Of a stretch of 64,000 nt of DNA, positions 1-11,099 are shown in pieces. This stretch comes from Asterella californica (Eukaryota; Streptophyta; Marchantiopsida; Marchantiales; Aytoniaceae). Numbering within the stretch: position 1 is the first letter of the stretch; the number at the start of each line of letters is the position of its first letter. The stretch is taken from NCBI GenBank assembly GCA_036924285.1, contig JAYKYS010000008.1, forward strand, positions 20,011,001 through 20,075,000, in the 5' to 3' direction. The notes beneath the pieces are model-generated. The model saw only the letters and a program-made list of their open reading frames with translations, made no database searches and was not told where the DNA came from. Position numbers and translations under genes: made by a program.

Positions 1-2000
1 TTGAATGAACTAGAGATACGACTGGGTGATGATAAGAGATATCAAGTCAAGGAGGAAAGGAACATCTGTATCAAGCTTCCTTCAGATCAGATCAGAACCA
101 TTGGAGGTGTTTGGTTTGTACCTGGTGTGGTATACAATTTGTTAAGTGTTGGTAAACTTGCTGCAAATGGATTTCAACTCTCATTTGATGCACAAGGTTG
201 TTCCATTCTCCACCAAGGATCTGTGGTAGCCACAGGGTTGAAGGTTGGCCACTTGTATGAACTACAAGTCCTACCTTTGGTTGTTCCAGTTCTAGCTGTT
301 GTAACAGATACGAGTCAATTATGGCATCTTCGACTTGGACACTTACATTATCAGAAAATGCAGAAGTTGCTCTATAAAGACTTGGCCCTTGGTGTTTCCA
401 AACTGGTCCTTGTTAACACCCCGTGTGAAGTGTGTCTCAAATCTAAGTAGACCTGAAGAAAGTTTCAAATTTACTACAACACGAGCAACAGAAATCCTTC
501 AGCTGCTACATACAGATCTCTATAGACCTACTGAGACTATTTCGCTTGGAGGTTCTAAGTACTTCATGCTGGTTATCGATGATTTCTCGAGATATATCTT
601 GGCTTTCTTCTTGTTAAGAAAGTCTGAAGCACTCTCACATCTTCAACAGCTTGTTAACATGGTGGAACGACAAACTGGACAGCTAGTGAAGAGTCTACGA
701 AGTGATAGAGGAGGAGAGTTCACTTCTAGGAATTATGGCAATATTTTGTTGAGAAGAGGATATTGCGATAGTTGACTACAGCATACATGCCTCAGCAAAA
801 TGGAGTGGTTGAACAAAAGAACAGATATGTCGTGGAGATGACAAGAAGTCTTCTCGTTGAGCAAGATCTTCCGAAAGATCTTTAGGCTGAAGCTGAACTG
901 CGGTTTACTTTCTGAACAGAAGTCCAACAAATGCTATTCGTAACAAAACTCCATTCGAAGCTTTCACAAAGAAGAAATCAGACCTCTCTAACTTATGATT
1001 TTTTGGCTGTAAAGCATATGCTAGAACTACTCAGAAGTTGCTCCAAAAGTTTGATGATAGATCTCAGATCTGTACATTCATAGGATATTCAGTAAGAGAA
1101 AAAGGATATAGGCTCTTGAGTGTTGCAAGAAAGATCATTATCAGTCGAGATGTAGTATTTTTAGAGATCCCTCCATCTCAAAATTCACAGCATCATTTTT
1201 CTGATCTGCCACCTCTCTCAGTCCAAACACCTATTTCAGAGAATCATGGAGAAGAAGCCCAGCTAGAACCACCACCTACACAAGTTGAAGTTACTGATTC
1301 AAGTCCAACTACAGCAGATTCGTCTTTGATACACCAGACTACTCCAGATTTGAATTTTGCTGCTCAACCAAGGAGACCCATCAGAATAAAGAAGTTTCTT
1401 GCAAGGCTAGAGGATTGTATTCTCATGGTTGAAGCTCAAGGTGATGAAGAAACGATTTCATCCGAGGAGGCTTTCAGTAAAGATCAATGGAGACGTGCAA
1501 TGGAGGAAGAATATGATGCATTACTCCAAAAATGAAACATGGAGCCTAGTACCTCTTCCATCTAACAAGAAAGCACTTGGCTGTAAGTGGGTTTATAAGA
1601 TCAAGAGACATGCGGATGGACTATTGAAAGATACAAGGCTCGTCTTGTTGCAAAAGACTACTTGCAGACTGCGGGAGAGGATTTTCAAGAGACCTTCACA
1701 CATGTGATAAAACTCAGCTCCATTCGAGTTCTTTCTGTCCTTGCAACTGCATGGTTGGAAATGTCTACAAATGGATGTCAAGAATGCATTTCTTAATGAA
1801 ATTCTTCAAGAAGATATCTACTTGGAGCAACCACCTGGATTTGTTCGTAGAGGATGTGAACAATTAGTGTGCAAGCTACATAAGGTATTGTATGACCTCA
1901 AACAAGCTCCAAGAGCTTGGTACACAAGAATCTACACCTTCTTGAAGCAGCAAGGCTTCTCATTGCTTGAGTGGACTTGGTCTCAATGTTTATAGCTTCT
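1..2000 (+). pseudogene. Ty1/copia polyprotein remnant (protease end, integrase, RT start)
   Basis: The fragment reads in copia order. The tail of the protease domain and the GAG-pre-integrase motif (LWHLRLGHLH near 322-352) come first, followed by a zinc-type CxxC (CEVC near 425). Then come the integrase core (HTDLY near 509, FMLVIDDFSRY, SDRGGEF near 702) and the PQQNGVVEQKN block near 790. The RT start follows, with GCKWVYKIK near 1580 and QMDVKNAFL, then LYDLKQAPRAWY near 1890. The frame changes several times (near 450, 776, 895, 1535 and 1700). There are in-frame stops at about 875 and 1000, so no functional polyprotein remains. The left end is cut by the window. The homology stops abruptly near 1985-2000, before the RT YVDD box, where an opposite-strand gag fragment begins. 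Confidence 0.9.
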
Positions 2001-2512
2001 TGCAAACCTAGTGTCTGTAATTCTTCGAATGTGACAGACTCCTTGCGTACATCCACAACTTTGACAAAATGCTTGTATGGTTTTGGTAAGCTCTGGAGCA
2101 CTATCAGCACCAAGTCGTCATCGTCTATATCCTCATCAAGATTCTTCAGTTCTTGTACCAGACCTTTCACTGTATTCAAATGCTCTTCGAGTAAAATACC
2201 TGCAGCCATTTGCAAAGTATTCAACTTTCTACGAAGCATTATCTTCCTCTTGTGAGCTGCTCCTTCATGCTTTTTTGTGAATGTATCCCAAGCCTCTTTT
2301 GAAGTTTTAGCCTCCAAGATATCTAAGACTTCAGAGTCTTTGATAGTCATCTTGATGATTGCAAGTGCTTGTTGATCTCGTTTATTCCAAGATTTGACAA
2401 CTGCTGGTGATCCAAAAAGTCTCTTTTCATCACCTAGCACAATGTCCCACAAGTAGTAATTGTGAAATATAGCTTGAACCTTGAAACACCATATTGGATC
2501 ATCATGAAGCAA
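1985..2512 (-). pseudogene. Ty1/copia gag fragment (UBN2/retrotran_gag type)
   Basis: On the minus strand this reads as a copia Gag core. The first part has the pattern WDIVLGDEK, then SWNKRDQQALAIIKMTI and SKEAWDTF. The second part has LKNLDEDIDDDDLVLIVLQSLP and ends in VTFEELQTLGLQEAIN. These are the usual landmarks of the plant copia Gag domain. The open frame continues to 1898, but the last part lies over the plus-strand RT remnant and is not Gag-like. The true end is therefore near 1985. The start is uncertain: no good Met context is visible, and the usual WK/NY start block is degraded around 2512-2560. It belongs with the LTR and primer site at 2970-3232. The CCHC zinc knuckle and all of pol are missing. 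Confidence 0.82.
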
Positions 2513-2969
2513 GTTATCACTAACTGTTACCCATCGACAGAATATAAAGTAGTTGAGAAAAATCTGGAACTTCCAAAGTTGTAAGAGGTGGAAGTAGTGT
2601 ATATATTGTTATCTCCTGCAATCCAGTCAGCACGGCAAAAATCTCAAAACGTCAAATTCGATCATTAAGGTCTTCAAAAACAAAATCAAAGTTGTGTTGA
2701 TCAATAGTTCACCAAAGTGTAACTTCTTTATACAAGCTCTGTTTGGGTAGAAAGTTGAATGGTTGGAAAGCTCCTTCCGAAAGACGGAGCCATTTCAAGA
2801 CCAAAAGAACTCTCAAAATTGTCAAAATAGATCTCTTTCACCTGCAGTCGAAGATGTTTTGATCAGAAAATTTCGCTCTTTTCTCTTTTTTCTGTTGAAG
2901 ATGGTGTGCTCACTCTATGTCTTTTTCACGCTCTGGTTCTTCAATCTCTTTGCTAATGCTCTAACTTGT

Positions 2970-2981
2970 GCTCCGATACCA
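2970..2981 (-). other. Primer binding site of minus-strand copia fragment
   Basis: Directly inside the LTR end, the minus strand reads TGGTATCGGAGC. It differs by one base from TGGTATCAGAGC, the common plant copia primer site that matches the 3' end of initiator Met tRNA. It marks the LTR at 2982-3232 as the 5' LTR of the minus-strand element. Confidence 0.8.
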
Positions 2982-3232
2982 TGTTAGAAAACCAAAGGTA
3001 GTGAATACTCTCTCACGTAGAAGAGATATCAGTAAAAGGATTAATCGACTCATCATCTCTCAAGAGGGGGTTATTATATACTCTAACCTATGGACAAGAG
3101 ATCAGTCACTAGTCAGTCATCAGTCATAGAGAGATGTGACCGAGGTTAATATACTAGAGGTGACTGTAGAGGTGACTGAATCTAGTAAGACTAAGACTAA
3201 CTGAAATATGAACCTAGACATTATCATTAACA
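2982..3232 (-). repeat. 5' LTR of minus-strand copia fragment (251 bp)
   Basis: Read on the minus strand the segment starts TGTTAATGATAATG and ends TTTTCTAACA, giving the TG...CA ends and a 5-bp TGTTA/TAACA terminal inversion. The primer site lies immediately after it. The second LTR of this element is not in the window, so target-site duplications cannot be checked. Confidence 0.75.
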
Positions 3233-4252
3233 GCCCCTGCTTCTCACAACACACAATGAGAAGGTATGCATCGTGTGACTACCGTTCCCATAGTCAAGCC
3301 TTCGAGACTTTGTGTCCATTAGTGCATGTCAAAGTTCAAAAGAAAATTCCTAATGAGGGAAAACATAAAATCCGAAACTCAGTATCACTGGCAAAAATTA
3401 GTGACGTAGCTCCGTCTGTTCTCGTAAATCTAGTCATGATCACTATGGACAAACAAAGAGCTCCGCTTGCAATGGAACTGCAAGACTATGCGGTTAAAGA
3501 CTTTCTGGATTTATCTCTCTTTTTTCAAGATTTATCTCTTTTTCTTTCCGGTTTTCATAGCGACACCACCCGTCCGTTGTCGCTACTACTTTTCACTGTG
3601 GTTTTCACCACGACTCCATCTATCACTTTCACTACACGAAAAAAAGTTCTCACATTTCTTTTCTGTTTTCACAATCGATGTATAACGATGCCACCGTATA
3701 ACGAAAACGTTAGATGCACTGAAAATGACTAAAGCCTTACACATAATATATACGAATCAAGAATATGCGACTGATGAGATTTTATCCAGAGTTGTTTTAT
3801 GCTGTTCATTCTTGGTTTCAGAAGCTCGCTCTTGCTGAATGCTACATTTTGGTTCTCTTCAAAAACCTGACGAGGAAAAGATTTAAATTTCAAAAGCAGT
3901 GAAAATCACCTATAATAAATCACGTATAATCTGCCTGCCACAGATACCAGGGTACTTCACCTAAATGTACACTGATTTGGAAGCAAGCATATTTCACCCA
4001 TGCCGGAATGCTTGCGATCAATTTATTCTCTATGAATTTGATAAGGGTGCTTTCGATCAGTCTATTCTCGATGAATTTGTTCCCTAATATGAAGAGATGA
4101 ATGAATGAGTGTTCGTCAGCGAGCTCCCTCACTTATAGTTTCTGCAGCTCGCAGTCCACATATTGGACTTGTGGGTTATGTCTTGGTCTGCACGCAACCC
4201 CTTATGCCATTGTCATTTAGTGGCTATAGAGAGATTTAATTTTTATCATCAC
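3233..4252. other. Gene-free spacer between copia LTR and Harbinger element
   Basis: I see no supported gene here. Open frames near 3208-3732 and 3920-4132 start inside the LTR or have low-complexity composition and match no family I recognise. Confidence 0.5.
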
Positions 4253-4255
4253 TTA

Positions 4256-4288
4256 GGCCGTAACCGCACCCACATTAATGAAACCGGT
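4256..4288 (+). repeat. Left terminal inverted repeat of Harbinger element
   Basis: Starts GGCCGTAACCGCACCCACAT. It matches the right end in inverted orientation at 29 of 33 positions and is preceded by TTA at 4253-4255. Confidence 0.92.
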
Positions 4289-4743
4289 AATCCGAGATTA
4301 GCGCAATAATCAGTTTTGGCCCGAGGCTGTTTAGACGGGTGCATGAATCTAGGTTTTTGTACTTTAAAAAACCGTTGTCACCGCACCAGGCAGCCGTCTC
4401 GAACAGAGCAGTTTCACTATTATCGATGTAATAAACGTTTTGACGATGTAATAAACGTTATGACGATAGACTGTACTCACGTCCTGCAACATGGATCCAA
4501 CATCGGCCGATCGTGCGTCGATTGCCATGCAAACTTTTGTGAATTGGTGAATGCGCGGGACGGGTTTTCCAGCCAGTTGAGTGTTCTCGCGCGAGGGAGA
4601 TTAGCGACGGACAACAGGTCGTAAGGTAAACAAGGTAGTAATTTCTTAGCGTACTTATCAGCGACTGTAAACTACTCGTAAGGTAAAGAAGCTCGTAAAA
4701 GCAAACAGCTCGGTTTCAAACGTTATACCTCGCACTGTAAACA

Positions 4744-4940
4744 GCTCGTGAAGGTAAACAGCTCGTAAGATAAACGGCTCGTAAGAATTAAAGCTCGTGA
4801 AGGTAAACAGCTCGTAAGATAAACGGCTCGTAAGAATTAAAGCTCGTGAAGGTAAACAGCTCGTAAGATTAATGGCTCGTAAGGATTATTTGCTCGTGAA
4901 GGTAAACAACTCGTAAGAATTAAAGCTCGTAAACAGCTCA
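4744..4940. repeat. Short tandem repeat, about 48-bp unit
   Basis: About four imperfect copies of a unit built from AGCTCGTGAAGGTAAACAG, GCTCGTAAGATAAACG and GCTCGTAAGAATTAA. The shared submotif GCTCGTAA(A)GGTAAACA also seeds the longer 126-bp array to the right, so the array looks hierarchical. Confidence 0.8.
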
Positions 4941-5104
4941 TAAACAGCGCGTAAACAGCTCGTAGCTACCTGCGACTATAAACAAGTGGTAACGTAAACC
5001 TCATCGTAAAGATAAACAGCTCCCTTTCAAACCGTCTACCTGCGATTGTAAATAGCTCGTAAAGGCTAACAGCTCGTAAAGGTGGACAACTCGTAAAGAT
5101 AAAC

Positions 5105-6040
5105 AACGATTTGGAGAATGCAAAGCTACCTGCGACTGAAAAGTGCTCGTACAGTAATAAAGCTCGTAAAGGTGAACAGCTCGTAAAGGTAAACAACCAT
5201 TTGGAGATGCAAAGTTACCTGCGACTGAAAAGTGCTCGTAATGTAAACCAGCAGAAAAAGGTGAACTGCTCGCAAACAAACTGTGAGGCGTGCGACTGTA
5301 AACTGTTCGTGTAGGTAAACAACGATTTGGAGATGCAAAGTTACCTGCGACTGAAAAATGCTCGTAATGTAAACCAGCAGGTAAATGTGAACAGCTCGCA
5401 AACAAACCGTGAGGCGTGCGACTGTAAACTGTTCGTGTAGGTAAACAACGATTTGGAGATGCAAAGTTACCTGCGACTGAAAAATGCTCGTAATGTAAAC
5501 CAGCAGGTAAAGGTGAACAGCTCGCAAACAAACCGTGAGGCGTGCGACTGTAAACTGTTCGTGTAGGTAAACAACGATTTGGAGATGCAAAGTTACCTGC
5601 GACTGAAAAATGCTCGTAATGTAAACCAGCAGGTAAAGGTGAACAGCTCGCAAACAAACCGTGAGTCCTGCGACTGTAAACAGCTCGTGTAGGTAAACAA
5701 CGATTTGGAGATGCAAATCGAACCTGCGACTGAAAAGTGCGAGAAATGTAAACCAGCAGGTAAACTGCTCGCAAACAATTCATGAGTCCTGCGACTGTAA
5801 ACAGCTCGTGTAGGTAAACAACGATTTGGAGATGCAAATCGAACCTGCGACTGAAAAGTGCGAGAAATGTAAACCAGCAGGTAAAGGTAAATTGCTCGCA
5901 AACAATTCGTGAGTCCTGCGACTGTAAACAGCTCGTGTAGGTAAACAACGATTTGGAGATGCAAATCGAACCTGCGACTGAAAAGTGCGAGAAATGTAAA
6001 CCAGCAGGTAAAGGTAAACTGCTCGCAAACAAACAGTGAG
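5105..6040. repeat. 126-bp minisatellite array inside Harbinger element
   Basis: The marker AAC(G/C)ATTTGGAGATGCAAA recurs at 5195, 5321, 5447, 5573, 5699, 5820 and 5947, giving steps of 126, 126, 126, 126, 121 and 127 bp. A variant first copy is at 5105. The copies near 5321-5699 are nearly identical, and the rightmost three form a subfamily. Because 126 is divisible by three, long open frames appear in several minus-strand frames, including a 402-codon one at 5001-6209. I treat these as by-products of the repeat. Confidence 0.92.
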
Positions 6041-6284
6041 TCGTGCGACAGTAAACGGAGTACTGAAAACCGAAGGGGTCCTTCAACAGTAAAAGAAACC
6101 GGTAAGTCATTGACAGTCGATACAACGATGGAAATTTTCGAGGATCATAAAAACTCAGACGGTAAGCAGCAGTTCGAAATGAAGCGAAATTTATATACAA
6201 TCTTTCCAAGTCTTGAAGAAGGAAAGGTGGAGTTCCACATTGCAGGTTGCCTAGGCAACGATATGTACATATCGAAGTACCTCC

Positions 6285-6740
6285 CTATTCCCAGGGAATT
6301 GAATAGTCTACACAATCTAGAGGGCACGGGAACTCTGCGTCCACCCCGTAAAGTAACACTGGGTCTACGTGAGCTACTGAGTGAGCTGCAAATAAATCTT
6401 CGATCTTCTTCTTCACAAGCTTTCGCTGGGCTTTGTGACCTGTGATTGCGAACCCGGCACATATAAGCATCGAAAGCTCGAAGATAGAATCGAAATCTAT
6501 TTCCTCGCCGACATGTAATGCATCTTCCCACCACTGCAAGCACAATTCGTGCCACATAGGAAACATCGTCTTCAACTCTTCTGGGTCGAATTCCAACCCC
6601 CAAGTCAGCTCTGCACCAACAACCTCCCACTTATCTGAACCGTCAACTCGATGTACTTGCACTACGGGCAGAGGCTCATCTGCACACCAGTCGTGGTCGA
6701 ACCTCGGCTGTGGAGGTAAGTCTGACTCCAGGGTCCACAT
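6285..6740 (-). CDS. Unrecognised 151-aa acidic ORF inside Harbinger element
   Basis: This minus-strand frame is open from an ATG at 6740 to a stop at 6285. It gives an acidic, Trp-rich sequence with a non-repetitive, globular composition. Examples are the segments WEVVGAELTWGLEFDPEEL and MWHELCLQWWEDALHVGEE. I do not recognise the family. Just upstream of the ATG, on the same strand, is a good splice-acceptor-like stretch (TTTTCTGCAG ending near 6766). The ORF may therefore be the last exon of a longer gene. It lies between the transposase and the left TIR, on the same strand as the other element genes. It could be a third transposon gene, a captured host fragment, or a chance frame. Confidence 0.4.
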   Translation of the reverse strand: MWTLESDLPPQPRFDHDWCADEPLPVVQVHRVDGSDKWEVVGAELTWGLEFDPEELKTMFPMWHELCLQWWEDALHVGEEIDFDSIFELSMLICAGFAITGHKAQRKLVKKKIEDLFAAHSVAHVDPVLLYGVDAEFPCPLDCVDYSIPWE

Positions 6741-7388
6741 TGGCCGTCCTGCAGAAAATCCATACGAATATCAGTCTGCTGCTTCACTGAACATCGAAAT
6801 GAAGAAACATCACCAAATCGCACTCGCTATGGGTCGGAGTTCTGACCCATGCTGTCTAGCTGTCCGAAAAATCAAATTCTATCGATCAGAAGACGATGAA
6901 GTGAAACATCCAAGCGAAAGCGAAATTCGATCAGAAGACGATGAAGTGAACGGTGACGCTGAAGGACTGAATTCATAACTCTTCGCGAAGACACTTACGT
7001 ACCTCCAAATATACCCAACCTTCTTCGACCTCACGCAGACCTGTTACATTAAACCACTACAGCCTAAAAATGGTGAATTCTTTTGTGACTTGGAGTATGC
7101 ATTCGAAGTTGCTTCAACCACTTGCTTCAACCACTACCTTCAATCAGTCCATACCATATTCGAAGCTTGGTTACATCTCTGCGAAATCAGCTCAAGTCTA
7201 ATAGCGAGATGTCCTCGTAGTCTCGAAAAAGTGAAACCATATTAGCGAAGAGTACTCAAGTTATATTTCGAAAGTATAATATCCTTCTGTCACCCATTTC
7301 GAAAGTATAATATCATTCTGTCACTTCACCACTACTCTGGAGGTCTGGAAGCGAAATTAAAAAACATACCTCAAGGGTCCTTGAAACA

Positions 7389-8663
7389 TCAAGGAGCTGA
7401 AGACGACTCCAACAATGCAGCTAAAGCTTCTCTAGCTTCACTGCCACTCGACCTGACAGAGTTATGAATATGATCCGACCTCGCAGTCACAGAGGACATG
7501 GTGACAGCCGAATCTACACAAACCACAACTCTATGGTGCACAAGAAAATTATGTAACACGCAACAACACTTCACTATTTCAGCTGCCCATTTCACGCTAC
7601 TGCTGATCCCAACACTAAGAATTGCAAAGCGTCCTTTCAGAACACCGAAGGCTTGCTCAATACAAACTCTAGCTTTTATCTGACGTTCTGTAAATAGTCT
7701 ATGTACATGTGGTGACCCCGGGTTCAATGAGAATGGAGGCATTAACCACCTTTCCAACATGTAACCAGAGTCTCCTAACAAATACGGGTGAAGCCGAAAT
7801 CCATTAGGTAGTGTAATTATGGGCTCTGATAACACTTTGCAGTCTCGAATATGGATCCACAAGGCTGAGGTTCGAAGAACTCGAGAGTCGTGGTTCGAGC
7901 CTGCCCGGCCGCAACTGACATCGAGAAAACGTCCTTCTGTGTCACACACACATTGCAACACTAAGCTGTGGTACTGTTTTCTATTGTAATATTCTCCATG
8001 AAGCTCTCTGGCTGACGGGGCTCTGATTTTAATATGTGAGCCGTCTATGACACCTTGACAATTTGGGAGACCAGCTTTCCTAAAAAAACCCTGAGACACT
8101 CGTTCCATAGTTGATCCAGTAGGTCATTGGATCAACTGAGGACCAAGGACTCCATTCACAGCAGTAACAACATCTGCAAAAACTTCTTGAGAGGTGGTCT
8201 CTCCTATACCGAACCTTTCGTCCATCTGAAAATGAGTCATGTCTGAGGTCAGTCTGAGTAATGCTGCCCCAACTCGAACCTCGGCAGGGACTGTTTTCCG
8301 ATTATGAGTATCTGCTTTTGATACATGTGGCCTAAGTAGAATGACAAGCTGAAGAAACAATGCCTTAGGCATTCGAAGGGTTCTAATCCATCGATCTTCC
8401 TCATAACTCTTCATGAGATAGTAGTCAAACCATATTAAAGATCTAGGCTTCACCCACCATGTATAATGTTCAGTCTGCTCGAGATGCTGAACGATTAGTT
8501 GTTGTGCCATGAAGACAACTCGCGTGACAGAGTCATGCACGGCTATAATATCAAACCACGATTCTGAGACATCATCCTCTTCCTCCTCAACTCTCACCCA
8601 CTCGGCCACAATTTCTGTAACGAGCACAACCGCTGCAGTCACTACCCCCAAGATAGCCTTCAT
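7389..8663 (-). pseudogene. PIF/Harbinger DDE transposase (DDE_Tnp_4), one in-frame TGA
   Basis: The catalytic half (8108 to 7389) has all three acidic blocks of HARBI1-type transposases: GVIDGSHIKI, then LLGDSGY, then CIEQAFGVLKGRF, and a closing CCVLHNFL motif. The N-terminal half is in the same frame, from an ATG at 8663 to a TGA at 8124-8126. It has the usual helical region (WIRTLRMPKALFLQLVILL, then RFGIGETTSQEVF). The TGA stands where the family has Trp in its WPxG motif, so it is probably a TGG-to-TGA change. The open frame extends further upstream to 8966 through a Ser/Glu/Phe repeat, but the ATG at 8663 directly follows a CTGCAG acceptor-like site and is the better start. The enzyme would cut and rejoin the element ends with its Myb-like partner, but this copy looks inactive. 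Confidence 0.9.
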
Positions 8664-8669
8664 ATCTGC

Positions 8670-8800
8670 AGAAGAAGACAACAGTTCGAACTTGAACTCA
8701 GCAGAAGAAGGCAACAGTTCGAACAGAAACTCAACAGAAGAAGACAACAGTTCGAACAGAAACTCAGCAGAAGAAGACAACAGTTCGAACTGAAACTCAG
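8670..8800. repeat. About 33-36-bp tandem repeat next to transposase start
   Basis: Four imperfect copies of a unit containing CTCAGCAGAAGAAGACAACA and GTTCGAAC. On the minus strand it translates as a Phe/Glu/Leu/Ser-rich repeat in the extended transposase frame. This is upstream of the preferred start codon. Confidence 0.75.
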
Positions 8801-8849
8801 TATACAACTCGAATTTAAAACAGTAAGTAAGTGAAACTAGAAAGCCGCT

Positions 8850-9235
8850 GTCTAACCTGAAACAAGATAGATTCTTATGGAGAGCCTCAACTTGCAAACA
8901 ACTCACAACTCGAATTGTAAACAATAAGTAAGTGAAACAAGAAACATGGTATCTGACCTGAAACACGATAGATTCTTATGAACAAGTGAAACTTGCAAAC
9001 AACTCAGTAGACAACTCGAATTCTAAACAGTAAGTAAGTGAAACAAAAAAACATGCTCTCTGATCTGAAACACGATAGATTCTTATGAACAAGTGAAACT
9101 TGCAAACAACTCAGTAGACAACTCGAATTCTAAACAGTAAGTAAGTGAAACAAAAAAACATGCTCTCTGATCTGAAACACGATAGATTCTTATGAACTAG
9201 TGAAACTTGCAAACAACTCAGCAGTTCGAAATGAA
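8850..9235. repeat. About 107-bp tandem repeat
   Basis: The marker GATAGATTCTTATG recurs at about 8866, 8967, 9074 and 9181, giving steps of 101, 107 and 107 bp. Units also share CAGTAAGTAAGTGAAAC and CAACTCGAATT. The two central copies are almost identical. Confidence 0.85.
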
Positions 9236-9528
9236 ACTTAGTAGACATCGAAAATGGGCTTCCTTACACAACATCATACAAGCTAGACAAGGATGTTAGA
9301 ACCACATCGTTCCAGAACTACTTAATCAACAACATTAGGAAGTTAGCTACGAACTGGACGAGTGAAACATCCAAGACAACACACCATCACATTGGGATAA
9401 TTCGAGTACATCATCTGCATGTAACAGAAAAAATTGGCTGAAAATTCGGAATGAAGAAACTGTAGAAGCTTCATGTTGTGAGTGTAGATACAGATGAGAA
9501 CTAGAACAGTGAAAATATTATGAACTCT

Positions 9529-10576
9529 TTAGTTTCTGATCAAGGCGCTGCCAATGTCAGCCAGTGCTCCTGCCATCTTATCTAACACACTAACAATTTG
9601 GCTCGAACGAACATTAGCCCCTTCTTGTTTGCTCTTCTCTTGCTGGAGTTTCTGAGCTTCTAGTTCTCTATACAAACTCAACTTCTCTCTATCAATTTCA
9701 AGTTTTTGTTTCTCTACCTCAACTATTGAACTAGAAAAACACGTGAGAGTTTGGTTCAAAGCAGAAGCACTGCGGCTCATTTCACGCTTCCGTTTTCCTG
9801 AGTTATGACGACTGGACTCCTCGGCATCTATATCTGTAGAATTCCGAACTTCTGAATCCTGAGGACCGGGTTGAGGACCCGGTTGAGGGGGCGGTTGAAC
9901 ATCATCACTATCTGGACCTGCAGGACCATTACTCGGAGTGAGAGATTCGGTCATGCACGGCGGGGTGGTGCCAGGTCGGAGACCATACCAATAGTCAATG
10001 AGCGGATAGTGGTGCATAAGATAATTCAAGGGGAGTTTCTACTCTTCACGTTCCTGTCGATTCAACGAGGTGTGGGGACATTTCCAGAGACGTTGTTGTG
10101 ATCTCGAATTTTTTTGTACCCGGTTATCACTGTCTCCCACTTGTTCTTTATCACAGTTATGTCCGTGATAACCACACCTTTTGCACGAAGGAACGACTGA
10201 ACCTGCTGAAGCTTGCTCACTGCCGTTATCATCTTCTTGAGACCTGAACTCCTATTCTGCTCCTCATGCTCTAATCGCTTCGCCTCAATCAGGTGCAGCA
10301 CTTGTCAATCTTGCCACACAAACCTACTCTGCTTATGACAATTACCTGGCAGCGGAGAGGACTTCCCATGATTTCATGAAGATTCGGAGGTGGTGCATAT
10401 ACTCGATCATTATGTGCAACAGCTTGAAAACGAAATGGAAGCTCATATCGAATTTGACTGTCAGGACTCAGAACTATCCCATTCGAATCATCTTGTTGTG
10501 TCTCTACATGCATGGGAGGCTCATCTGCAACGAGATCAAACAGTTCTAAAACCTTTCGTCTCAAAGCCATTTGCAC
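9529..10576 (-). pseudogene. Harbinger Myb/SANT (trihelix-like) accessory protein, broken
   Basis: Three minus-strand frames together resemble the DNA-binding partner of PIF/Harbinger transposases. The trihelix core reads RFVWQD, then LHLIEAKRLEHEEQ, then IKNKWETVITGYKKIRDHN. It is interrupted by TGA at 10305-10307. After SGN the frame shifts, with a TAG, near 10062-10090. It resumes with LPLNY and LIDYWYG, a Pro-rich linker, and a C-terminal coiled coil (KQKLEIDREKLSLYRELEAQKLQQ region) ending at 9529. The first frame (10576 to 10289) is an N-terminal extension of unclear relation. In the family this protein brings the transposase to the element ends and assists nuclear import. Introns could explain one of the frame changes but not the TGA inside the helix-rich core. 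Confidence 0.72.
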
Positions 10577-11066
10577 TCTCCACTTAACAAGGTTCGAAAA
10601 TAAAAGTAACGTTACGACACTGTAAATTACAAACGAAACTGCAAAGGCTAGAGAAGCTTCACACTACGCTAGCAACCCAACCGCAATAAAAATCATTTCT
10701 CTCTTCTCATACACACAACGATACGATTCTCTTACCGCGAATGCGAGACTCTGGTGACTCGAACATTTCTCGCTCCATCTCTGCACATGTGGACATCGAA
10801 TTGCTCGAGGAGCTAGTGCCTTCTCGCTCTATCGCAGCACATGCTAAGAATTCGTGTTAAATTCACATGCGCGAGAGAGGGACCATACTCGTGCGAAAGA
10901 CCGGAAAACTGTGCCTTCTCCCAGACCCCACCATTTTCGAGCCCGTCTCGCAAACTACAAATTAAACGTACGGACCGATTTCTTGCGGCCGCAGAGACTG
11001 CAACCGAGTACTGTGGGGTGAACAAGTCTATCTCCAACCGTAACGATCACTCGCGTCTGAGGAAAA

Positions 11067-11099
11067 ACCGACTTCGTTAATATGGGTGCGGTTACGGCC
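11067..11099 (-). repeat. Right terminal inverted repeat of Harbinger element
   Basis: Inverted partner of 4256-4288. Four mismatches in 33 bp. Followed by TTA at 11100-11102, the duplicated target. Confidence 0.92.

Larger units (their letters stand above)
4256..11099 (-). mobile_element. PIF/Harbinger DNA transposon, 6844 bp, with TTA target duplication
   Basis: The two ends are inverted repeats. The left end starts GGCCGTAACCGCACCCA and the right end, read on the minus strand, starts with the same 17 bases; 29 of the first 33 positions match. Both ends are flanked by TTA (4253-4255 and 11100-11102), the classical 3-bp PIF/Harbinger target. All three likely genes are on the minus strand. 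From the right end they are a Myb/trihelix-like protein, a DDE transposase and an unknown 151-aa ORF. The first two are broken by in-frame TGA codons or shifts, so this copy is probably not autonomous. At 6.8 kb it is long for the superfamily because of internal minisatellites at 4.7-6.05 kb and 8.67-9.24 kb. Confidence 0.93.

Noticed and set aside
3208..3732. 174-codon plus-strand ORF
   Set aside because: Starts inside the copia LTR, low-complexity Ser/Phe-rich product, no family resemblance.
4744..6040. Repeat array considered as CRISPR
   Set aside because: Units are contiguous with no unique spacers, and the setting is a plant DNA transposon. It is a minisatellite.
5001..6209. 402-codon minus-strand ORF with 42-residue repeats
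   Set aside because: It lies entirely on the 126-bp satellite, and other minus frames are also open there. The product has no recognisable domain; best explained as a repeat artefact.
8509..8793. 94-codon plus-strand Ser/Asn-rich ORF
   Set aside because: Antisense of the transposase N-terminus and the short GAAGAA-type repeat next to it.
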